NCBI GenBank assembly: GCA_910587095.1
Contig: CAJUMJ010000054.1
Location: forward strand, 1 to 64,000
Source of the DNA: an uncultured Lachnospiraceae bacterium
GTDB taxonomy: Bacteria > Bacillota > Clostridia > Lachnospirales > Lachnospiraceae
Reading direction: 5' to 3'
Length of the DNA: 64,000 bases
The notes under the pieces are model-generated. The model saw only the letters and a program-made list of their open reading frames with translations, had not been told where the DNA came from and did not search any database. Numbering within the stretch: position 1 is the stretch's first letter; each line of letters starts with the position of its first letter. Position numbers and translations under genes: made by a program. Of the stretch, positions 35,097 to 42,766 are shown one piece after another.

Positions 35097-35768
35097 ATGA
35101 AAAGATCAGTGATAAACACAAATATCGAATGGGCGATGGAGCTTTGCAAGAGAATGAATTTCAATTTGCCCGATTTCTTCTACTGGACACCGGAAGAGTG
35201 GGAGGAGAAGAAAGAAAAGACAGAGCGTATGCGCGAAGTCGGCCTTGGCTGGGATGTGACGGATTATGCCAGCGGGGATTTTGACAAAATCGGCGCGGTT
35301 CTCGGTACACTCAGAAATGGGAAAATGGGAGATATGGAAAGACCCTACTGCGAAAAGATTATCGCTATGAAGGACGGGCAGATTCTTCCGCGCCATTTCC
35401 ATTACGAGAAGACCGAGGACATCATTAACCGCTGCGGCGGAACACTGTGTGTTGAGGTGTGGAACTCCAAGCCGGAATCGGAAGGCTACGCGGTGGACAA
35501 TGAATCAGAAGTGACGGTATACTGTGACGGTATGAAAGTGACCGTTCCCGCGGGCGGCGTTGTCAAGGTTACGCCGGGCAACAGCATTACGTTGACTCCT
35601 TACGTATATCACCGTTTCTATGCAGAGGGTGGCGAGCTGATCGTAGGCGAGGTTTCCAAGGTAAACGACGATGCGGCGGATAACCATTTTTCCGAAGAAA
35701 TCCATCTGACCATCGAGGAGGACGAGCCTGTGCGTCATCTTCTCTGCGGTGGCTATGTAATGGAGTAA
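35097..35768 (+). CDS. D-lyxose ketol-isomerase family protein
   Basis: 223 residues, PF07385 cupin-type sugar isomerase. Metal ligands visible as His100 and His102 in LPRHFHYEKTED, Glu107, and His172 in YHRFYAEGG. Characterised members interconvert D-lyxose/D-xylulose, also D-mannose/D-fructose and L-ribose/L-ribulose (family knowledge). Here D-xylulose would feed the xylulokinase at 27529. An aldotetrose/erythrulose role is also possible given the next gene. The ribosome site is modest (AAAGG further upstream). Confidence 0.85.
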   Translation: MKRSVINTNIEWAMELCKRMNFNLPDFFYWTPEEWEEKKEKTERMREVGLGWDVTDYASGDFDKIGAVLGTLRNGKMGDMERPYCEKIIAMKDGQILPRHFHYEKTEDIINRCGGTLCVEVWNSKPESEGYAVDNESEVTVYCDGMKVTVPAGGVVKVTPGNSITLTPYVYHRFYAEGGELIVGEVSKVNDDAADNHFSEEIHLTIEEDEPVRHLLCGGYVME

Positions 35769-35787
35769 TCGAAATAGAAACGAACTT

Positions 35788-35831
35788 TTACACCTCCGGA
35801 TGACGAAGTGCATTTGGGGGTGTAATTTTAA
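35788..35831 (+). terminator. Attenuator-like hairpin before the DhaK-DhaL gene
   Basis: TTACACCTCC pairs with GGGGGTGTAA (one wobble) across an 18-base loop, followed by TTTT and an A-run. It could partly uncouple the downstream kinase and isomerases from the aldolase. Confidence 0.6.
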
Positions 35832-35855
35832 AAAAATATACAGGAGGATCAGGTT

Positions 35856-37601
35856 TTGAAGAAGATCTTAAACTCTGACGTGTCAAATGTTGTGGACGAG
35901 ATGCTGCTCGGCTATCTGACGGCATACAGAAATTATTATAAAAAAGTGGACGGATACAACGCGTTTACCTATCGCGGGAGCAGAAAAAATAAGGTGGCTC
36001 TGGTGATCGGTGGCGGTTCCGGGCATGAGCCTATGTTTTCCGGCTTTTGCGGGGCGGGTCTGGCTGATGCGGTGGCCTGCGGCAATGTGTGTGCGTCTCC
36101 AAATCCGCAGCTTATCAAGGAAGCGGGAAAAGCCGTGGAGCAGGGAAAAGGAGTGCTCTTTGTATACGGGTGTTACGCCGGGGATAACCTGAATTTTGAT
36201 ATGGCAGAAGAGCTTCTCCAGGCGGAGGGAATTAAAACCGCCCATGTGCGGATTTGGGATGACCTGGCGTCCGCGCCGAAGGAGAGAATCTCCGACAGGC
36301 GTGGTATCGCCGGCGACGTGTTTGTAATCAAGGTGGCGGGCGCTGCCTGCGACGCGGGATTTGATCTGGACGAGGTCGTTCGGATTACGGAGAAAGCCAG
36401 AGATCATGTGAGCAGTATCGGCATCGCGACACTGCCATGTACGCTTCCGGGAAACGAGAAGCCGACCTTTGAGCTGGCTGACGATGAGATGGAATACGGG
36501 ATGGGTATTCACGGCGAGCCCGGCATTGAGAGAACAAAAATGGCGCCTGCGGAAGTGATTGTGGAGAGAATGTATGCGGAGCTGAAAAAAGAGATGGATT
36601 TGAAAGCGGGGGAGGAAGTCGCGGTTCTCGTGAACGGCCTGGGCTCCACGCCTCTTTTGGAACTGAATATAGTTTACTACGACCTGTACAAACTTCTGTG
36701 CAAGGATGAAGTAAAGGTTTACGACGCAGATATCAAGGCTTACTGCACTTCACAGGAAATGGGCGGCTTTTCCATCTCCTTTATGAGAATGGACGAGGAG
36801 CTGAAAAAGTATTATGACGCGCCTTGCTATTCGCCGTTTTACGCGAAAGGCAGCATCGGCGACGCGGCGACCAAAGCCGATGAGGACGAGGATGACCTGA
36901 TACTGGAAGACGAAGAGACGGTTGAGACAAACATTGTCAGGACAAAGACTGGCGAGCTTGAAACCCTTGGCGGCGAGGACGCCAGAAATATGCTGATTTA
37001 CATTGCGGACAAGGTGATGAAAAAGAAAGCGTATCTGACACAGATCGACAGCGCAATCGGCGACGGCGACCATGGCATCGGCATGTACGGCGGCATGAAG
37101 AAGGCGAAGAAAAAGCTGCTTTCCATGGCGGGTGAAGAAAATGTATATAAGCTGTTCGAGGAAGCGGGGTCACAGATGCTCAACTCCATGGGCGGCGCAT
37201 CCGGCGTTATTTTCGGAAGCCTCTATCTTGCTGGCGCGGAGGGAATGGAGCCCAAGGCGCGGATAGACGGGGACGATCTGGCAAAGATGGAACGAAAGAG
37301 CCTTTCGGCTATTAAAGAGCGGGGCAAAGCCGAGGTGGGAGACAAGACTATGGTGGACGCGCTGGCTCCGGCTGTCGAAGCGATGGAAGAAAACGCGGGA
37401 AAGAGTCTGCTTGAGATTCTGAAAGCGGCGGAAGCGGCGGCGGCTCAGGGCGTGGAGGACACCAAAAATTACATGGCTAAATTCGGTCGGGCAAAATCTC
37501 TGCTTGAACGGGCGATCGGTCATCAGGATGCCGGGGCTACTTCCGTATGGCTGATTCTTCAGGGTATGCGGGAGTTTGTGGAAGACAAAATGGATATATA
37601 A
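35856..37601 (+). CDS. DhaK-DhaL fusion kinase (dihydroxyacetone or tetrulose kinase)
   Basis: 581 residues, ATP-dependent two-domain form. DhaK part (about 1-330): GGGSGHEP with His57, catalytic Asp110 in CYAGDNLNF (canonical NYTGD is altered), and the covalent substrate-binding His219 in GMGIHGEPG. A short acidic linker (about 345-365) leads to the DhaL nucleotide domain (about 385-575: IGDGDHGIGM; MGGASGVIFGS). Homologues phosphorylate dihydroxyacetone, L-erythrulose or D-erythrulose. The adjoining TPI-like and RpiB-like genes favour a tetrulose role (inference). TTG start after CAGGAGG. Confidence 0.88.
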   Translation: MKKILNSDVSNVVDEMLLGYLTAYRNYYKKVDGYNAFTYRGSRKNKVALVIGGGSGHEPMFSGFCGAGLADAVACGNVCASPNPQLIKEAGKAVEQGKGVLFVYGCYAGDNLNFDMAEELLQAEGIKTAHVRIWDDLASAPKERISDRRGIAGDVFVIKVAGAACDAGFDLDEVVRITEKARDHVSSIGIATLPCTLPGNEKPTFELADDEMEYGMGIHGEPGIERTKMAPAEVIVERMYAELKKEMDLKAGEEVAVLVNGLGSTPLLELNIVYYDLYKLLCKDEVKVYDADIKAYCTSQEMGGFSISFMRMDEELKKYYDAPCYSPFYAKGSIGDAATKADEDEDDLILEDEETVETNIVRTKTGELETLGGEDARNMLIYIADKVMKKKAYLTQIDSAIGDGDHGIGMYGGMKKAKKKLLSMAGEENVYKLFEEAGSQMLNSMGGASGVIFGSLYLAGAEGMEPKARIDGDDLAKMERKSLSAIKERGKAEVGDKTMVDALAPAVEAMEENAGKSLLEILKAAEAAAAQGVEDTKNYMAKFGRAKSLLERAIGHQDAGATSVWLILQGMREFVEDKMDI

Positions 37602-37614
37602 GGAGACAGAGTGT

Positions 37615-38400
37615 ATGAAAAAAGTATATTTTGGCAGTAACTTGAAGATGTACAAAAATATAGAAGATACTGTCAAATATTTGCGGGAGCTGACGGAGCT
37701 GACGGCGGATATCAGCAGAGAGGAAATCGAGCTTTTTATCATTCCGTCCTACACCACGCTTGACCGTGCGACTACATCGGTGGACAGAAACCTTGTCAGA
37801 CTGGGAGCACAGAATATGTGCTGGGAGGAACAGGGACAGTTTACCGGAGAGATTTCTCCTCTGATGCTGCAGGAGATGGGACTTGACCTCGTTATGATTG
37901 GGCACTCCGAGAGAAGACATGTGTTTGGAGAGACGGACGAGGAGGAAAACAGAAAGGTAAAATGCGGTCTGGAGCACGGCTTTACAACTCTTTTGTGCAT
38001 CGGGGAGACTGCGGAGGAAAAGAAGTATGATTTGGGACCCGAAGTGCTCAGAACACAGATCAAAATAGGATTTGACGGCGTGGATGCTTCGGAAACCGGA
38101 AAAATATGGGTGGCCTACGAGCCGGTTTGGTCAATTGGCGTAAACGGCACGCCGGCTACGGCGGACTATGCGGAGCGTATGCATGCAGAGATAAAGAAAT
38201 GCCTGATTGAGCTTTTTGGCCGGGCGGGAGAGGAAATTCCGGTTCTCTACGGCGGCAGTGTGAATCCGGGGAACGCCGAGGAGCTGATTGTGCAGCCATC
38301 CGTCGACGGACTCTTTGTCGGGCGCAGCGCCTGGGAGGCTGACAAATTTAACGACCTGATCCGCATGGCGAAGAAAAAGGCAGAGACGGCCAGGGATTGA
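37615..38400 (+). CDS. Triose-phosphate isomerase paralogue, possibly L-erythrulose-1-phosphate isomerase
   Basis: 261 residues, TIM family. Catalytic residues are present: Asn9 and Lys11 (GSNLKMYK; the usual Trp of NWKM is Leu), His97 (IGHSERR), Glu169 (AYEPVWSIG), and loop 6 extended as VNGTPA. It is not in a gap-pgk setting, so it is probably not the housekeeping enzyme. In tetritol pathways a TIM-family enzyme (LerI/EryH) converts L-erythrulose 1-phosphate to D-erythrulose 4-phosphate and sits beside a DhaK-type kinase and an RpiB-type isomerase, as here. ATG after AGGAGACAG. Confidence 0.82.
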   Translation: MKKVYFGSNLKMYKNIEDTVKYLRELTELTADISREEIELFIIPSYTTLDRATTSVDRNLVRLGAQNMCWEEQGQFTGEISPLMLQEMGLDLVMIGHSERRHVFGETDEEENRKVKCGLEHGFTTLLCIGETAEEKKYDLGPEVLRTQIKIGFDGVDASETGKIWVAYEPVWSIGVNGTPATADYAERMHAEIKKCLIELFGRAGEEIPVLYGGSVNPGNAEELIVQPSVDGLFVGRSAWEADKFNDLIRMAKKKAETARD

Positions 38401-38410
38401 AGAGAAAGAT

Positions 38411-38492
38411 TGAAAATTAAAATTTTCAATCGCGAGATTTGTGTCTGCGCATTGCTTGACACAAACTCGGTTATCGCAAAAAAATGCGCAGA
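38411..38492 (+). promoter_or_regulatory. Structured leader between the TPI-like and RpiB-like genes
   Basis: Starts with a perfect 11-bp hairpin (GATTGAAAATT and its complement, loop AA). Then GAGATTTGTGTC (38434) pairs with GACACAAACTC (38458), and the loop of that helix (TCTGCGCATT, 38444-38453) is fully complementary to 38483-38492. The last two helices can form a pseudoknot or be alternatives. It precedes the RpiB-like start by about 35 bp. Confidence 0.5.
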
Positions 38493-38527
38493 AATGAAGG
38501 AAAAAATGACGGAGGAGGAAAAAAGAG

Positions 38528-38974
38528 ATGAAAATAGCAATAGGCTGCGATCCGAATGCGCAGGAAGCAAAGATGGAACTGATTCAGTTTATGGAATCAA
38601 AGGGGTACGGTGAAATCACGGATTTTGGCAGTGAGGATCCGATATACGCAAACACGGCGACCAAGGTAGCGGAGGAGGTGGCTTCCGGCGCTTATGACCG
38701 CGGTATTTTGATCTGCGGAACGGGTCTTGGCGTTTCCATTGCGGCGAATAAGGTGAAAGGCGCTTACGCGGCTCTGCTTACGGATGTGTATTCCGCAAAG
38801 CGAGCGAGACTGAGCAACGATGCCAACATTGCGTGCTTCGGGGCGTTTACCACAGGCAATAAGCTGCAGGAAGAGCTGGTTGACGCTTTCTTGACAAACG
38901 AGTTTGTACCGGGATGCGCTTCCCAGCCGAAGGTTGACGCTTTCGTGGAATATGAAAGAGAACATATGAAATAA
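38528..38974 (+). CDS. RpiB/LacAB-family sugar-phosphate isomerase, EryI-like
   Basis: 148 residues. Has the family Cys63 in LICGTGLGVSIAANKV and Asp8, but the two histidines used by true RpiB are replaced: His9 by Pro (GCDPNA) and the His of HNDTN by Ser96 (RLSNDANIACFG). Those histidines help open the ribose ring, so plain ribose-5-phosphate isomerase activity is doubtful. RpiB-type enzymes in tetritol pathways convert D-erythrulose 4-phosphate to D-erythrose 4-phosphate. A GGAGGAGG site precedes the ATG. Third member of the kinase/isomerase trio. Confidence 0.85.
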   Translation: MKIAIGCDPNAQEAKMELIQFMESKGYGEITDFGSEDPIYANTATKVAEEVASGAYDRGILICGTGLGVSIAANKVKGAYAALLTDVYSAKRARLSNDANIACFGAFTTGNKLQEELVDAFLTNEFVPGCASQPKVDAFVEYEREHMK

Positions 38975-39001
38975 AAAAAGCGGCGCGGCAAATAATAAAC
39001 A

Positions 39002-39200
39002 GGCAATTGCGAAACTCCTTTAAGGTTGTTGGATTTGCACAAATAGCATAATCAACGCAGACGCGCTTTCGCTCCAATCCAAACGTAGTGGTACTAAGGT
39101 TCGAAAGAACCTCACCAAGTACCAACGTTTTACTAGGGTCTGCTTATAATTATGCTATTTGCACAAAAAAAGCCACGATTTGATGAGTTTTGCAATTACT
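39002..39200. mobile_element. MITE-like element, copy 1
   Basis: About 199 bp. Ends are imperfect inverted repeats (GGCAATTGCGAAACTC at left; GAGTTTTGCAATTAC at right). Nested inside are longer complementary arms (CAAATAGCATAAT near 39040 with its complement near 39149) and a conserved core at 39039-39126 with GGTTC-GAAA-GAACC. Core matches copy 2 at 86 of 88 positions. No open reading frame of note and no clear target duplication. Sits between the RpiB-like gene and a small membrane protein gene. Confidence 0.75.
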
Positions 39201-39231
39201 TAAAATAAAAAGCGATGTGAGGAGTCGGGAA

Positions 39232-39570
39232 ATGGCAAAAAAGGAAAAGAAACCGGACACATTAAAACAGAAGAGGGCAAGACACTATGTGAAAATCATA
39301 CTTGGCGTTTATTTGATCTATACCGCTTACAGTATGGTGAAAGATATGCATATGGGAATTTCGGCGGACAGGCCGGCGCTTTTCTATACCTTTGCCGCAA
39401 TTTTCCTGGCTGTGGGCGCGGCGCTTACCATAACTTCATTCCGTGCGGCTATGAAAATCAGCGCGGAGGAGCTAAAACAGGAGGAAACAGGAGCCGAAGA
39501 AGTAGAAGAGAAGGCTTTGCCGGAGGAAGTCCTCACAGAGGAAAAGCACGAGGAGGCGGAAGGGGAATAA
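39232..39570 (+). CDS. Small two-helix membrane protein with acidic tail (paralogue of 8887-9231)
   Basis: 112 residues from an ATG with GAGGAG upstream. Basic N-terminus (about 1-22), helix 1 (about 24-42, with Y-x-x-Y-x-A-Y), helix 2 (about 55-75), then a long Glu-rich tail. No named family recognised. The pattern and length match the small protein between the two chemoreceptors. Function unknown. It lies just after the MITE-like element, at the end of the sugar locus, and need not belong to it. Confidence 0.7.
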   Translation: MAKKEKKPDTLKQKRARHYVKIILGVYLIYTAYSMVKDMHMGISADRPALFYTFAAIFLAVGAALTITSFRAAMKISAEELKQEETGAEEVEEKALPEEVLTEEKHEEAEGE

Positions 39571-39602
39571 ATTCCTTCCGTGTAAAAGTCTGAGAGACAG
39601 AG

Positions 39603-39793
39603 TATAATATGTTTAAAAAGGGAGCCGGAAGGTGAATGCGACTCACCCGACCCGGCGAAAAAGTTTCAAGCTACCAGAAAATAGCCGTGTGAAAAATCAG
39701 CTATCAAGCTGATTTTTCACACTCCGCCATTTCCGAAAGGTACTCGGATCAAGTGAGAGCACGTCCCCCAGCTCCCTTGTTAAGCATATTATA
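39603..39793. mobile_element. 191-bp element with 23-bp terminal inverted repeats
   Basis: The first 23 bases (from TATAATATG to AAGGGAGC) match the reverse complement of the last 23 at 21 positions. Inside are a GCCGG-GGTGA/TCACC-CCGGC branched hairpin and a perfect 16-bp hairpin at 39687-39722 (GTGTGAAAAATCAGCT, loop ATCA). No gene. Each end carries an inward-facing TATAAT. It may be a MITE, or a structured RNA locus with a closing stem. I cannot assign a known RNA class. Confidence 0.6.
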
Positions 39794-39833
39794 TTGTCAA
39801 GGATCTGTTTTCTTATCTTCTATACTTCTATAT

Positions 39834-41231
39834 CTATTCTACAATATTCTGAAGCCACACACCCTTCTTTACCAGAATAAACCCGATCAGACATTTAATC
39901 CAGTCGCCCATCTGGACGAAAGCATAGACGGCCACCACAGGCAGAGTGGTATAGCGGCTTAGGGTGAATGCGATTACAACACTCACACACCAGATAAATA
40001 CACTGTCGAAGAGAAAGGTGATAATGGTTTTTCCGCCGGAGCGCAATGTGAAATAGGAAGCGTGCAGAAAAGCATTCTGCGGCATAAAAACGGCGGTGAG
40101 CATAATGAAAGATACTGCCAGCGTTCTCGCCTCGTCGTTGGTATTGTACAGAAGCGGGAAAAATTTCGCAAGTCCCAGCATGACCACGGCGATCAAGGTA
40201 CAACTGAAAACGGAAAACGCGATCAACTTATTGTCCGTATCCCGGGCCTCGTCCATTTTGCCTGCACCCAAAAGCTGCCCCACAATAATGGCGACGGAGT
40301 CTCCAAGAGCAATAAATACGATATTAAATACATTGTTAATCGTATTTGAAATATTCAGCGCGGCGATTACATTGAGCCCGCGGATGGAATAGCACTGCGT
40401 CAGCAAAGCCATCCCGGCCGCCCACAGCGTTTCGTTTAAGAGAAGCGGCATACCCTTTTTTATAATTTTTACCGTCAGATGACCAGGCACCTTAAACGTG
40501 GTATAAAGTCCCTTAACAAAGGGATTCTGCCGTACATGCCGGTGCGTGTGAACCAGTACGATGGCGCATTCGACGAAACGGGAAATAATCGTGGCGATGG
40601 CCGCGCCCTGCACGCCCAATGCCGGCGCGCCGAATTTGCCGTATATCAATATATAATTCAGAATCAAGTTGACGAAAACGGCGACAACGCCCGCTTTCAT
40701 TGGCAGGATGGTCTGACCGCATTCCCGCAGTGTGCTCGAGTAAACTTGCACGAGCATAAAAGGAAGCAATCCGGGAAGCATAATCAGCAGATACTGTCTG
40801 CCATATGCCAAAGTGGCGGCGGCGCTTACAGCGGAGCCGTCTCCTTGCAGGTAGAAAGTGATTAACGGCTCCCCCGCACACAAAAATAGGATTACGGTAA
40901 CGGAAGTAATCAGAGAGACGATCCATATTTTGAAACGGACGGTCTGTCGGATACCCTCCTGATTTTGCTGACCGAAATACTGAGCCGTAAAAATGCCCGC
41001 GCCGGATACCGCGCCGAACAGACAGAGATTGTATACAAAGAGTAACTGGTTTACGATGGCAACGCCGGACATCTGCTCCGTACCGATTTGTCCGATCATG
41101 ATATTGTCCAGGAGGCTCACAAAGTTCGTGATGCCGTTTTGAATCATGATGGGGACGGCGATAACCAGAACCATTTTGTAAAATGCCTTGTCACCTATGA
41201 ATTTGTATCTTTTTTTCTCCAAATGTCTCAT
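39834..41231 (-). CDS. MATE-family multidrug/cation efflux transporter
   Basis: 465 residues with 12 membrane helices. Family pattern: MVLVIAVPIMIQNGITNFVS, DNIMIGQIGTEQMSGVAIVN, GAVSGAGIFTAQYFGQQN, and in the second half NISNTINNVFNIVFIALGDS and IVGQLLGAGKMDEA. Probably exports drugs or metabolites using a Na+ or H+ gradient; substrate unknown. A single gene, divergent from the BlaI-type regulator. Confidence 0.93.
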   Translation of the reverse strand: MRHLEKKRYKFIGDKAFYKMVLVIAVPIMIQNGITNFVSLLDNIMIGQIGTEQMSGVAIVNQLLFVYNLCLFGAVSGAGIFTAQYFGQQNQEGIRQTVRFKIWIVSLITSVTVILFLCAGEPLITFYLQGDGSAVSAAATLAYGRQYLLIMLPGLLPFMLVQVYSSTLRECGQTILPMKAGVVAVFVNLILNYILIYGKFGAPALGVQGAAIATIISRFVECAIVLVHTHRHVRQNPFVKGLYTTFKVPGHLTVKIIKKGMPLLLNETLWAAGMALLTQCYSIRGLNVIAALNISNTINNVFNIVFIALGDSVAIIVGQLLGAGKMDEARDTDNKLIAFSVFSCTLIAVVMLGLAKFFPLLYNTNDEARTLAVSFIMLTAVFMPQNAFLHASYFTLRSGGKTIITFLFDSVFIWCVSVVIAFTLSRYTTLPVVAVYAFVQMGDWIKCLIGFILVKKGVWLQNIVE

Positions 41232-41457
41232 TTCTCCATTCTACAATATCTGTGGAACATATGCAACATGTTTGGGATTTCGATAGGGAAATAACATACG
41301 TTTTGCTATTTCTTATAATAATACCGGAAATACAGAGAACATAAAATAGTTGGAAAAAATTACCTTGTTATTATATGAAAAATGAAATATGATAAAAGAT
41401 ATGATACAGAAAATCGAAAGCGGAGAAAGTGCGCTGCCCGGAATGGAGGAAAAAAAT

Positions 41458-41793
41458 ATGGGATTTGTAAGCTTAACGGACTGCGAAGAAATGGTGATGA
41501 AAACGGTGTGGGATGCAGGGGAAGAACTTGGTCTGACGGACATTACCCAGAGAGTAAACGAGACTTACCATAAAGAGTGGAAGTCACAGACGGTTTCTAC
41601 TTTTCTTGCCCGGCTTGTGCGGAAAGGATATTTGCAGCACTACCGGAAGGGCAGAATCTTTTTGTATCAGATTTTGGTGGAACAGGAAGATTACGTGGGA
41701 GAGATGGCGGAGCGGTTTGTGGAGTTCTGGCATCGGGGGGACAGAGAGGAGTTTTTGGAGATGTTGAAAAAGGGGAGATCAGATAAACAGTAA
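41458..41793 (+). CDS. BlaI/MecI/CopY-family transcriptional repressor
   Basis: 111 residues from the chosen ATG, which has GGAGG eight bases upstream; an in-frame ATG 23 codons earlier has no ribosome site. Winged-helix fold (LTDCEEMVMKTVWDAGEELG; QTVSTFLARLVRKGYLQHYR; FLYQILVEQEDY). In this family, cleavage by a BlaR1/MecR1 protease relieves repression. No such sensor or beta-lactamase follows, so it is either an orphan or controls the divergent MATE gene (inference). Confidence 0.88.
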   Translation: MGFVSLTDCEEMVMKTVWDAGEELGLTDITQRVNETYHKEWKSQTVSTFLARLVRKGYLQHYRKGRIFLYQILVEQEDYVGEMAERFVEFWHRGDREEFLEMLKKGRSDKQ

Positions 41794-41947
41794 TTAAACA
41801 AAGTGCACAGGGGAGTTTTTGGAACGCGTGTTGTCTCAATTTAGCAAGTGACAATGTGCGTTTTTTTGTTTGTTTATGAAAAACGCTATGTTTATAGAAC
41901 ATAATTATTTCTAAGATATGAGCTGGATTTACCGTAGAAGCGGCTAA

Positions 41948-42235
41948 ACGTCCATTCCATTCGGTATTTTAGCGCTGATGTTTGGAAAAGCCATGGGACA
42001 TATTCTGACATGGCTGCCGGCTGCGACGGCCTGTAGCGTCTGCATAGAATACTTGCAGTTGAGATGGCAGATCGGGTTTTGCCAGTTGGATGACGTGGCG
42101 GACAATTCTGTGGGATGTCTGATCGGATTTTTGATTTTTTTGATGCTCAGGGATATTTTCTTATTTACAGTTATGCTGCTGAGGTTTATCTTAAAAAGGG
42201 CGGGTCGCCTTGTATTTTTAGAAAAAGTACGATAG
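41948..42235 (+). pseudogene. VanZ-like remnant (N-terminus missing)
   Basis: The frame reads SIPFGILALMFGKAM, the VanZ FxPFG motif, then IEYLQLRWQIGFCQLDDVADN with the family N-x-x-G (NSVGCLIGFLIF). A TAA stop directly precedes this stretch, so the first VanZ helix is absent. An ATG at 41978 could still give an 85-residue membrane peptide but has no convincing ribosome site. Best read as a decayed VanZ gene. Confidence 0.65.
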
Positions 42236-42247
42236 AATTAAAAAGAA

Positions 42248-42742
42248 GTGGCAAAGGAGTTGCAGATTGCTTTGGATATACCGTATCAGATCAGAAGTGC
42301 ATACCGGAATGAATGGGAGGACGCCATGGCATTAGCCTGGCGGACTTTTATGAGGTTTGAGGCGGATGTCTATACGCCTGACGGTGTGAGAAATTTCGAA
42401 AATTTTATTACCGATTCGACGCTTTACAGAATGTTTGTCATGGGATCTTATCAGATGTTCGTGGCTCTGGACGGAAAAAAGATTGTGGGAATGTTGACCC
42501 TTCGGGGTACGACGGCCATTTCTCTGCTTTTTGTGGATGCGAAATATCACAGGCAGGGTATTGGACGGGCGCTTTTGCGATATCTGTTTGATTATCTTCT
42601 GACGGAAACAAAGGCTGACCGTGTGACGGTTAACGCCGCGCCTTACGGATTGGAGTTTTACCACAAGCTCGGTTTCAGGGACCTTGGCCCGGAAGAAAAG
42701 AGGGACGGCATTATCTACACACCCATGGAATTTATACTTTGA
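42248..42742 (+). CDS. GNAT-family N-acetyltransferase
   Basis: 164 residues if started at the GTG at 42248. GNAT fold with acetyl-CoA motif A as FVDAKYHRQGIGRALLRYLF and motif B NAAPYGLEFYHKLGF. Substrate unknown. The start is uncertain: AAAGGAG lies inside the first codons, so a TTG at 42272 may be the true start, giving 156 residues. Upstream neighbour is the VanZ remnant; downstream is the HD-GYP gene, 24 bp away. Confidence 0.88.
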   Translation: MAKELQIALDIPYQIRSAYRNEWEDAMALAWRTFMRFEADVYTPDGVRNFENFITDSTLYRMFVMGSYQMFVALDGKKIVGMLTLRGTTAISLLFVDAKYHRQGIGRALLRYLFDYLLTETKADRVTVNAAPYGLEFYHKLGFRDLGPEEKRDGIIYTPMEFIL

Positions 42743-42766
42743 TATGATTTAGGATGGGAGTAATAT

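Noticed and set aside
38847..39125. Reading frame on the minus strand similar to one at 45922-46479 (shared VLGEVLSNLSTTTFGLERK)
   Set aside because: The similarity comes from the repeated MITE-like core; frames differ outside the core, lack ribosome sites and run through hairpins.
39603..39793. Considered as 6S RNA, FMN riboswitch or SRP RNA
   Set aside because: The closing stem fits a small RNA, but the core motifs of these classes are not present; the SRP RNA is clearly at 54520-54781.
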